Origin: Pseudomonadota bacterium
GTDB taxonomy: Bacteria > Pseudomonadota > Gammaproteobacteria > Legionellales > Legionellaceae
NCBI GenBank assembly: GCA_020051095.1
Contig: JAGVJN010000020.1
Coordinates: forward strand, 1-40,166
Reading direction: 5' to 3'
Length of the DNA stretch: 40,166 nt
Positions 26,606 through 37,500 of the stretch are shown in pieces. The notes below the pieces were generated by a model that was not told the origin of the DNA, searched no databases, and saw only the letters and a list, made by a program, of their open reading frames with translations. The position numbers and the translations under genes are program-made. Within the stretch, counting starts at the first letter, position 1, and every line of letters begins with the position of its first letter.

Positions 26606-27622
26606 ATGCCAATAGTTAATTCATTCAAAAAAAGTAATCTTATGAGTAGTTCATTTAGTACATTTTTTAATAGCCGTAATGATTTGAGTTCCCCTCGGTA
26701 TAGCAGCTTAATGCGACTAACCCCAATCCTAAAAATGGAGGTTATGCAAAATTTAGATTTAGCGCGTAATAGTCCGCTAGTTGGCAGCTCACAAAGGCAA
26801 GAAATTGCGTTAACTATTTCCCCCTATCGCACGTTAATTAGCAAAGATAAGCAAGAAGAACAGCTTATAGATTCCGCTAATCAAATGCTTTCTAAATACA
26901 AACGAATAAAAGAGTGGACAAATCGAGGACTACTGTCGTCAAATTTAGTCGATTTTGCTAACAACCTCTCTGATGAGAATGCCTTAGTATTATTTAGTGA
27001 TAATGCAGATCATTTAGAAAGTGTTGTTGAGGGAATGTCTCATGAAGATAAACAACATTTTCTGTCCTTAGCTGCGATTATCGGGGCAGTCGGCATCACC
27101 AATAAGATGATTAACAAACCACCGATGGGATTAGGCATATCACCTCATTCGAATACGGCAACATTAGCGTTTTTGTCACCGAATTCATCGATACCTGCAT
27201 CATTGGTTGGCAGAGGAGATGCGCCCGTCTTATCCATGGCATTATTATTTGCGAGTCATGCATTAAACACAGACTCGTTAAAATTATTGCAACAAAAATA
27301 CCCAGATGACGTTGAGCAAATGATTGAAAACAGCGACGTGAGTGTTTTGCCAGCGGCACTGATAAGCAATCATTCTCTATCTCATGGCGAAGTAGATAAG
27401 TACATAAAAGCTATCTTAGCGATTAATAAAAATCCATCATTGATTGATGCACAGATGGCACTGTTCCATGATAATGAAGAGATTGTTCAGCAATATTTAG
27501 AAAAAGCCCCGCAGGAAGAAAAAAATAAATTTCTTGAGTATGCTAAAACCCAAAAGGATGTCAGCCCAAGTTCTTCCAAAAATTTGCTCGAAACAGATAC
27601 GAGTATTACTTATCGATTTTAA
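26606..27622 (+). CDS. Hypothetical protein, effector-like (338 aa)
   Basis: The ATG at 26606 has AGGGG eight bases upstream and gives a protein starting MPIVNSFKKSNLMSSSFSTF; an earlier TTG at 26564 seems less likely. The protein is helical with short repeated units (ALVLFSDNADHLESVVEGMS, MALLFASHALNTDSLKLLQQ, MALFHDNEEIVQQYLEKAP) that suggest an irregular helical-hairpin solenoid of the ankyrin or HEAT kind, though no consensus is met. It ends with an acidic then Ser/Thr-rich tail (EEKNKFLEYAK...). It is divergent from the 1517-residue gene, with a 308-base gap. A TATAAT at 26510-26515 may be its -10 box. Confidence 0.6.
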   Translation: MPIVNSFKKSNLMSSSFSTFFNSRNDLSSPRYSSLMRLTPILKMEVMQNLDLARNSPLVGSSQRQEIALTISPYRTLISKDKQEEQLIDSANQMLSKYKRIKEWTNRGLLSSNLVDFANNLSDENALVLFSDNADHLESVVEGMSHEDKQHFLSLAAIIGAVGITNKMINKPPMGLGISPHSNTATLAFLSPNSSIPASLVGRGDAPVLSMALLFASHALNTDSLKLLQQKYPDDVEQMIENSDVSVLPAALISNHSLSHGEVDKYIKAILAINKNPSLIDAQMALFHDNEEIVQQYLEKAPQEEKNKFLEYAKTQKDVSPSSSKNLLETDTSITYRF

Positions 27623-27731
27623 TAGTCGTTTCCTTGCCCTTGGCGTTTTGTCTAAGACTTGAAAGTTGACTTTTGTTCAATCTTATTCCACCATAACCAA
27701 GCCTGTCAGAATCATGATATGAGGATAATCA

Positions 27732-28493
27732 ATGAAGCTTGCGGATTTTAAGTATGAATCGATCAAAATGGACCTGAGCAAGCACCAAAAAATTGAAGCG
27801 ATACTGGAACGCAGAAAATGGATAAGGGAGAATGAGGAAGGCTTATCCATCGGTGTAAAAAATGTCTTAACTAGTCTTTTAGATTTTATTCAATGGATGG
27901 ATTGGCCACTTTCTACGGTGACCGATAAAGCGAGTTATGAAACGATTAATCAAATTTTCCACTTATCAACATTCTCCGCTCAGTCCAATGACGCAGAACG
28001 AAATTTCTACCGAAAAGCAAATAGATTGCTTGATCAAAATTCAGATGCCCATCATCGTTTAAACACGGTGATACAACCGCTCATAAACGAACAACAAATC
28101 GCTCATTCATGGCAATTGGAGTGCTTTGACCCTGCCTATAAAAATGCCGTGGACGGTATGGCAGCCAGTTTTTTTGCTTTTGGCTTGATGCTGACAATGC
28201 TAGAACAAGACCCTCGCTGGTTCTTTTTATCATCCATTTTTTTAATTGCCAAAGTACTGCCTTCGCTTTCATCGGTTGATTCTATCAATGATAATAGACC
28301 GAGTATTTTAGGTGATCTGATTTATCGAAATGATAACTTACGCGCATTGGGCAACACATTGAATGAGACCGTATTACCGAGTGGTTTACCTCTAACAGCA
28401 CTAGGGCTTTTTGATACAGCAAATCGTGTTGCTAGAGCAACAGTGCAGGGGCTCGTTGAACCGGAAGGACGAGCAGTGGGTGTTGAACCCTAA
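27732..28493 (+). CDS. Hypothetical protein with two hydrophobic spans (253 aa)
   Basis: GAGG seven bases before the ATG supports the start. The first 130 residues are charged and helical (KHQKIEAILERRKWIRENEE). Next comes a hydrophobic hairpin around residues 140-180 (MAASFFAFGLMLTML, WFFLSSIFLIAKVLP). The C-terminus ends LVEPEGRAVGVEP. This layout, with soluble N-terminus, one membrane hairpin and soluble tail, is common among host-membrane-targeting proteins of intracellular bacteria, but I recognise no family. It shares orientation with the upstream 338-residue gene (about 110-base gap) and converges on the giant RTX gene. Confidence 0.6.
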   Translation: MKLADFKYESIKMDLSKHQKIEAILERRKWIRENEEGLSIGVKNVLTSLLDFIQWMDWPLSTVTDKASYETINQIFHLSTFSAQSNDAERNFYRKANRLLDQNSDAHHRLNTVIQPLINEQQIAHSWQLECFDPAYKNAVDGMAASFFAFGLMLTMLEQDPRWFFLSSIFLIAKVLPSLSSVDSINDNRPSILGDLIYRNDNLRALGNTLNETVLPSGLPLTALGLFDTANRVARATVQGLVEPEGRAVGVEP

Positions 28494-28543
28494 GTGATGC
28501 CAAATCGTATTAGGAAAAGGATAACTGTGAGGTGTTGCCTAAT

Positions 28544-31500
28544 TTAAATGATGAAATGACTTTCATCCACGGAAGCAATGTTTAACAGCGTAATCGTCGT
28601 GTCAATTTCGTAAGGACTGGGGGTTACTGCATTAAGTAACACATCATTGTTAAGGGTGATAATGGTGTTGCCAGCTGAAGTAGCAATATTACTGATGCCA
28701 GCATTATTATCGCTACCATTGGCAAAGTTGTTGAACTCGGCTGTATCGAATAACCCATTACTATCCGCATCATACCTATCAAAAATACCGGAAAATTGAG
28801 TTAAATCGAGTTTATCTTCGAGTAGACTAAAATCGACTACTACATCATCGCCATCTTCTATGCCAAATTTAAACATATCGCTACCAGCGCCACCAGTCAA
28901 CGTATCATTGCCCGCACCACCAATTAAGCTATTATTCATAATATTGCCAGTTAGAGAATCGTTAAATTGACTGCCAATGATATTTTCAATATTCATTAAT
29001 TGATCACCGTGAGCATCAGTACCTAGACTGACTTGCGAGGGTAGAAATAAATTAATCGTCACGGGGGTTAATGCACTGGCATAAGAAGCGGTATCTATAC
29101 CAAGACCGCCATCAATTCGGTCAGCGCCAGCACCGCCTTCAATGATATCATCGCCTGTATTCCCAATTAGAAAATCGAAATCACCAAAACCAAGTATTAA
29201 ATCATTATTGATTGAACCGAAGACAGAATTAGTTAGATTGTCTAATAAATATAACTGATAGTTTATGCCATTAAATTCAATTTGATCGATGGCATTTGGG
29301 TTGAAATAATCAAAAAATATCAGTGTATCGGTTCCTTCAAAATGATGGCCTATATCAGTTATCAATACATCGGAAGGGGTTTTGGTAAATTGATAATCGT
29401 ATACATTTCCTGCATAGAGTAGTGTATCAACGTAAGCCCGCGTATTATCACCAATTAGCCTATCATTGCCTTCGCCACCAAATAACTGAACGTTGTTGCC
29501 GCCAGAGTGATTATCTAACATATCATTCCCGGCATCACCCACCAACGTAACATTGTCAAAACCATTTGTAACAAGCGTGTCATTGTCTTCAAATCCGATG
29601 ACCAAACCACCTTCATTGCTCGCAAAAAGGAGATTTGCTGAGCTATCCCCTAATATTAGGTTTGTATAGTCAACATTTCCAAAACTTAATCTCGTAACAT
29701 TGGATAGGGTATCCGTCCCTTCGTCATAGCCTGCTGTATCTGTGTCCGTAATATTAAACTGTGAACCAGATGATGCGCTAAATTGATAGCCACTGAGGCT
29801 GTTTGCATAGGCAACGGTAATGCTCGAATTGACATTCACTGAATCAGCAAGAATCTGATCATTGCCTTCACCGCCCACCAATGTGACATGTTGACGATTA
29901 AAGGCTGAAAGGGTGTCATCTCCAGCACCTGCTAGGATTGCGACATGATTGAAATTTACGTTGAAAGTGTCTACAAATTCTGAACCAACCACGATTTGAT
30001 GGCCTGCCGTATTATTGACGCCATCGACAATGTTATCATATGTACCTTGCGCAAAACTAAACTGGGAAATGCCTTGGATAAGGTCCTGGCCTTCATTATA
30101 GCCTGCAGTTTCTTTGTCAGTGATGATATAGTTCCCAACTGACCCGGTGATATCGAATTCAGCAATTGAACCAGCATAACCAGCTATGGTGTTCATATTG
30201 CCCGTAAGAACATCATTGCCGACGCCACCGATTAATAATGACGTTAACAGGGTATTATTAACCAGCTCATCATCTCCTAACCCACCAAATAACACGACAT
30301 TGTTATATGCATTGTTTGTAAGGATGTCGTTATTGTCAGTGCCGATAATCATTTGATCATCTTGATACGCTGCCGATACACCCTGCGCGGTATAACTGAC
30401 CTCGGCAATCGCATAGTCAGCAAATGATAGCATGTACACCGATTGCAATGTGTCTGTCCCTTCATTGATGCCAAACCATGATAAATCTTCAATAGTGAGT
30501 TGTTCAGTTAATTGATTGTAGGTGAAATTATAGGTGCTAATATTATCAACATAGCCAGCAACGGTTGAACCAACATTCCCTGTATAATTGTTTAATTGGT
30601 CATTTCCGGCGCCGCCAATTAACACCGTGGTTCCTGTGAAAAAGTTAGAATCAATTAAGATATCATTGCCACTGCCACCATATAGGATGTTGCCATAGCC
30701 AACATTCTCGAGTCTATCGTCAGCTGAGCTACCAACAACCACTGAATTGTTAGAGAATAATGTTAAGGGATTGCCATTATAAACAAGAATAAATTGGCCA
30801 TCAGATGTGGGTACATTGAACACCACATTATCATACGTTACATTTGCAAAGTTTAAACGGGTCATGCCAATTAAGTCATCATTTCCCTCATTGCCATCGA
30901 TATCATTTAAGTCGCGAATCGTATAATTGAGGGGACCCATGGCAGTGAATTCATAGTGGCTAAAATCATTGGTATACAAGGCAATGGCTGTTCCTGTGTG
31001 ATCATTGATATAATCATCACCAAGCCCACCATACGCTTGCGTGTTATCCCCAGAGGTAATAGTGATTGATTCAGAGCCACTAGACCCCACAATACCCACA
31101 TTATCAAATCCAGTATTCTGGGTAGTTACACCACTCGATAGCACAACCAATTGATCATTGGCAGTTACCAAATTAGTTAAACTGATTGAAGTGAACTCGC
31201 TATTAGCAAACGTAATTTTATTAAATCCAAACAGCGAATCAAACCCCTCATCACCATACTGAGCGCTGACATCCAAGACAGTAAAACTTGGGGAAAGATT
31301 TTGAAAGCTGTAACCCGCTAATCCATCCCGATAAATGGCTTGTGCGCTGCCAGTGAAATCGTTTAACGCATCGTTACCAAGACCGGCTAGTATGCGTACA
31401 TTGGTGCCTGAATTGATTTCAAATAATTCATCACCGCTGCCATCATAGTATAAAACATTATCAAAGGTGCTATGATTGACGGTTGCGCCTGGGCTAACAA

Positions 31501-34500
31501 GGACTAGCTGGTTATTTGCATTGGCACTGTTGTTAAACAAGATGGAATCATAGGCGGAATCTGCAAATTCAATGCGATTCACATTGGTTAATATATCCGT
31601 GCCTTCATCGCCATTGGTAGGATTAAGATCGGTCACAGTAAAGTTAGAAGGACTTGTCATCGTTAATTGATAATCCGACACATTGCCTTGATAAATTGCC
31701 ACCAAGGCATGATTGAACGAGTTATCGGTGAGTTGATCGTTGCCTTCACCGCCAATGACACGAATATTGTTACCATTTTCGACAGAGATTACATCATTAC
31801 CCGCACCTGTGGCTAAGGTATAGTTTGCATCGGAACTATTATAGGAAACGGTATCATCAAGATTGCTTTTAACATACAAGGTATCAGCACTGGTGATTTC
31901 ACCATCCCCAATCACAACGGCTGAAAAGGTTTTATCAGCAAATTGTAAATGACTGACATTCATCAGGGTATCCGTGCCCTCATCACTATTTGTGAAGTTG
32001 ATATCGCTGACAGTGAATGTTGATGGTGAAACGATAGCAAAAGCATAGCCGGCATAGACATCTCGATACACCACTAAGGTATCTGACATCGGTGATACTG
32101 AGATGGTGTCATAACCCCCACCGGCATACACGATGTTACCGGATTGATTGTTAATGGTGATGTTATTATTAAGTTCATCGCCAACGAAGGTGACATTACT
32201 ATAGTCTGTATTGAATGTTGAACCGCCTGGTAAAATGACCAGTTGATTATTAGCTGTTGCTGCGCCGGTTAAACTGATGGGACTATACACTTGACCGTTA
32301 AAACTAATTTGGTTAAAACCCACCAACGTATCGGTATCGGTTGAGCCATTTGAAGGTTCGATGTCAGTCACCCTGAAAGTTGAATTGCTAACAGGCTCAA
32401 ATGCATAGCCGGTTATGGCATCAGCATAGGCAACCAAAGCGCCTTTGTTCACAGAGTTATCCGTATAGGAATCATTTCCTGCGGTGGGAAGCAGAATAAT
32501 ACTTGCACCAGACGCTGAAAAGGTAACGATATCAGCGAAAGATGATCCGATGTATAGCGTGTTTGGGTTACTGATGGTTGCTATCCCGAGCGCAACAAAA
32601 TTATAGCTTGCGTCGGCAAAGGTTATCTTCTGAACACGATTGAGCGTGTCGGTCCCTTCATCACCATTGCCAAGATTTGTATCCGTCACGGTAAAATCGG
32701 TTGGACTTAAATAGGTGAATAGGTAATCTGCTTGATTGCCAAGATAGACAACTTGCACATCATCATTCGAAAAGCCAACATGAATCGTGTCATTGCCTTC
32801 CGCGCCGATTATTTGCGTATTTAAACCATCAGAATAATGAATCGTATCATCACCGGCCAATAATTCTAACAGGTGATTATCACCGCCGGAAAGGGTGACT
32901 TCATCATCACCCAGTGTTCCAATATATAAATCTGTATCATTGGCAACGGTCCCGTTTCCAATGATGATGTTATCATATAACTGTCCATTAAATTCGATGT
33001 GGGTAAAATTACTTAAAGTATCGAAGCCTTCATCACCATTTCCTGGATTCATATCTTCCACAGTAAACCCATTTGCATCAAAGCCGACTAGTTGATAACC
33101 CGAACGGTCATCAGCATACACTGTGACTGCATATTGTTCGGGGTCAGGAATGACGTTGGCATAACGGATACTATTATTGGTGGTGAAAATAACTTCATCG
33201 GTATTATCACCATCTAAATCAGCGGTTGATACGCTATACACTTCCCGTGCACTTTTGAAACCAGGAATGACATCATACTCAGTGGTTTGCCAAGTCAAAC
33301 CATCTCCATCGACATTTTCTGCCCAGAAATAGTCAGAACTTGTATTGTTATCAGCACTATTGGCGCCCACCACATCCATATCGCCATCCCCGTCAATATC
33401 ACTGGCGTATATTGAGAAAGGTGTGCTATTTGGCATGGTATAAATGACATGACGGGATATAAATGTACCATTGCCATCATTTTCCCACCAAACCCACTGA
33501 TTGCTACCTTTTTCAGCAACTAACAAATCGAGGCGCATATCACCATTGATATCCGCTGCATAGATACTATTAACGGAATTTGTGTAAACGCCATTATCGA
33601 TAGTGGACGTACTAAATCCCCCGATTTGGTTGTTTTGATAATAGCGGATGATTCCCGTATCGAATGACGCCGCGATAATATCTTCCCAAGAATCACCATT
33701 AAAATCGCCTTTGATCAATGTAGCCGCACCTTGTAGCGTATTATCGACTGGGATGGGTATGACCCCTGAAAAAATAGCATCAAAAGGATTATTCCCAGGG
33801 TTAGTATATAATAGGACATCGGCACCATTAGCATTGCGAGCGACTGCCACCACATCCATATCACCGTCATGATCTATATCAAATGCTGTTGCAGAATATG
33901 CGTCATTAAAGTTGATGGCGATGATATTTTTTACCCAGCCCCCATCAGCTGGTGTGCCATCATTTCTCCACCAATCAATGGTATTGCCATTAAAATGAGC
34001 GCTAACAATATCCAAATCGTTATCATTATCCATATCCACAATAAAGATATCAGCACCACCATAGGAACTCGGTGGGGCAATGTTTAATCGAGTAAATTCA
34101 ACTTCTGAGTCGCTATCAATATCCCCTAGGTTTCGATACCAGACTAAATCATTGCTTGAAAAATCGGTCATGACGATATCAATTTTGCCATCACCATCGA
34201 GGTCACCGATGGCATTGAAATATTTTAGCGAGGTATTTGTGGAACCAATCACAACTTGTAAAGGGGCTTCAAGCGGGGTATTGTCATTTAAAATATCATC
34301 CCCTTCATTACCGGTAATACGAATATTTGTCCCGTTTAACACTGTGATTGTATCATCGCCAGCCAACGTATCAATTTCATACCCGGTGCCGCCGGCATTA
34401 TACGTCACATTATCTGGTCTGCTTGTTCCTAAATAGGGAATGACAGAATCGGTGATTATGGCATCACCTAAATAGACATTGGAGACGTCAAACAATCGAT

Positions 34501-37500
34501 CGGCGAACTGAAATTTAGTGATAGAATTGAGCGTATCTGTGCCTTCATCACCATCCAATGTATTAAGGTCTTGAATTTGATACGATGTTGGGTCAATTTG
34601 GGTAATGTTATAATCAGCAAAATTGCCACGATAGCCTGCGGTTACATTTTGGCCGCCTGAATTATCGGTTAATAGATCGTCGCCTTCCTCCCCGTAAAAT
34701 ATGGCATTTGTCCCAAATTCATTGGTAATGTCATCATTATCTAAGCCTGCAAAAATCAGATTTCCATCACCAAAGCTATTGGCGATCGCATCCGCCGAAT
34801 CTGAGCCAATATACAATACATTATCATCAGAAACGAAAGAACCATTTGTATGGGTGGTTTGCACATTATTATAGATAATATTGTCAAAACCCAAACGACT
34901 AATCCCTAACAAATTGTCTGATCCCTCATCACCATTCGCATGGTTAATATCGGTAACTGAGATTGCGCCATGTGCGATTGATACTAATTTATATTCTATA
35001 ACGGAATGGTAATAATAAGCCGTCGCTGTATTAAAGCCATCACCGACAAGATAATCATCCCCTTCATCACCACGAAGGCCAACGTTTTGGTAACCATTTG
35101 TATTTAACTCATCATCGCCTGCTAATCCAAATAGATACATGTTATCTTGAGTGGCACTGAGGAAATTGTCGTCATTATCACCAAAAACCGCTAAAGAGAT
35201 TTCTCCTGAACTAGAAGGCTCACCATTGAAACGAAGTTGTGATAATGCAATATTATTTAGCGTATCGGTTCCTTCGTCTTCATCACCTGATTTTACAAAA
35301 TCTTCAACTGTGATTTGTGTGCCTGATACCATCGTGACAATGTATTGTGTCGGAGAACCCGCATAGTCCACAAACACTGCCGTTGGGTCTAAAGAATTGC
35401 CGTTTATAACATCATCACCTAATCCGCCCACGACATAGATATTGTCTGAAAAGTCGCTGATATCAAACGTATCATCGCCATCCCCCCCCATTAATAAGAG
35501 ATCGTGGTAATGAACTGTGCCAGCTAGATTGGTTGTGCCCAACACGTCATTGCTTGTTGTGCCCACTAAAATTTGATAAGAGCGATCGGGTGCGTTTTCA
35601 TCAAGGGTCGATTCTTGAAAAAACTTGGTATCAACATAATGCATGCCATTAAAGGTCAACTGAGAAATATCAGTCAGTGTATCGGTGTCTTCGGAATAAC
35701 TATCATAACCAATATCACTCACCATCATTTGATTTGGGCTAATATAGGTTAAGGTATAACTACCTGGTCCTGCTGAGTAGGACGCAAAGGTGGCTGATGG
35801 ATCACCGGCAATGCCCACTAGATTATCATTACCTCGACCGCCTACTAAGACGACATCTTCACCATTAGCGTTTGTTAATACATCATCACCATCGCCGCCA
35901 ATTAAAGCAACGTTGTCATGATCTGCGGTTAATGCATCATTGTCTGTTGAACCAACTAAAATGCTATCATCGACTGTGCTAGTTTCTATGGTTGTTGGGG
36001 CAAATAAAACAGAATAGTATTTCGTTGCAGCAAAGCTTAATTGGGTAAGATTGGTGAGTGTGTCAGTGCCTTCATCAAATAAATCAAGGCCCACATCGGT
36101 TATGGTGTATATTGTTGATGTGAATGGAGAAAACGTATAATCACTGATATCGGCTGCATAGGCGCCATACACGGTGGCGGTCGTTGTTGAAGTTAAGCTG
36201 CCGGCATTGACTAATTCATCATCCCCTTCACCACCAACCAAGGCCACTTCATAAGCACTGCCTGATTGCAGATAATCATCCCCAACATTTCCCACAATGG
36301 CGACAATATCATGTCCATCGGTGATATTATTCCCGTTACTTACCGAAACACCATTCACTGAATCGATATAGATGATTTGACCATTCTCGCTTACGCCAGC
36401 ATTTTGATAGATAATGCCTACCGATGTATATCGTGAACCATCAAACTCTATATGAGTAATGTTTTTTAATCGATCAGACCCCTCATCGAAATCAGCTTTA
36501 GCAACATCCGTCAACGTATATTCATCCACACTCAAATTTGTACCCGTTAATGCATATTGCGCAACACTGCCGGCATAGGATGCTGTTGTAAATAATGGCG
36601 AATTTGAATTTTCACTCAAAATATCATCGCCTTCACCACCGACCAATATCACATCAAATCCGCCAGAATTGGTTAAGGTATTATCTCCTTGGCCGCCATA
36701 GAGCACGACATTATCTCGAGTTGAGTTAGAAAGATTAGCATTGTTGCCAACGGCTATTTGGTAATTGCCAGTGGGTGAACCACCTGTGGGTAAAAACTCG
36801 ATCGATTCGTAGATTGTTCCATTAAACTTAAATGCTAATAGGTTGTGCAGGGTATCTCGCCCTTCATTATAATAATCAGACCCGATATCTTTGATGGTGA
36901 AGTGGCTGCCATCGGTACCTGAAATTGCATAGTTTCCAACATGTCCAGCGTATCCTGCTGTGGTTTGCGCTTGGTTAAACAGACTGGTTGATAAGTCATC
37001 ATCCCCGCGCCCACCAATCAATTCAACATCTTGGACATTATCAACTGATAAACTATCATCACCAGCCAGTCCTAGCACGGCAACATGGTCTAAATTCGAA
37101 GCAGTAAACGTATTGGCGTTAGCATCGCCAAGAATGATATTACCATTGACAAAAATAGCTTCATTCACTGATTTAATACCATAGTAACGTTGTTCGCCAA
37201 ATTGATAACTTTGAATAACTGAGTCAACGACAGTATCGGTGCCTTCATCCAATATATCATTGCCCCTATCCACAATCTTCCAATCACTAATATCAGGATT
37301 TATCTCAAAAGCGGCGATGGCATTTTGGTACGCAATCGTTATGTTAATATCACCTAGACCGAACGAACTGATAAACTGATCATTCCCTTGGTCTCCGTAA
37401 AACATAATTTGATTACCAACGAAATATTCAAAACTGTCATTGCCTAAACCCCCTTTAAAGTAGGCATTATCACCGTAGTTATTGATTAATAAATCATCAC

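Noticed and set aside
33648..34436. Several plus-strand ORFs opposite the propeller part of the RTX gene
   Set aside because: They are Ser/Pro/Ile-rich antisense frames caused by the Asp/Gly-rich repeats; no start signals.
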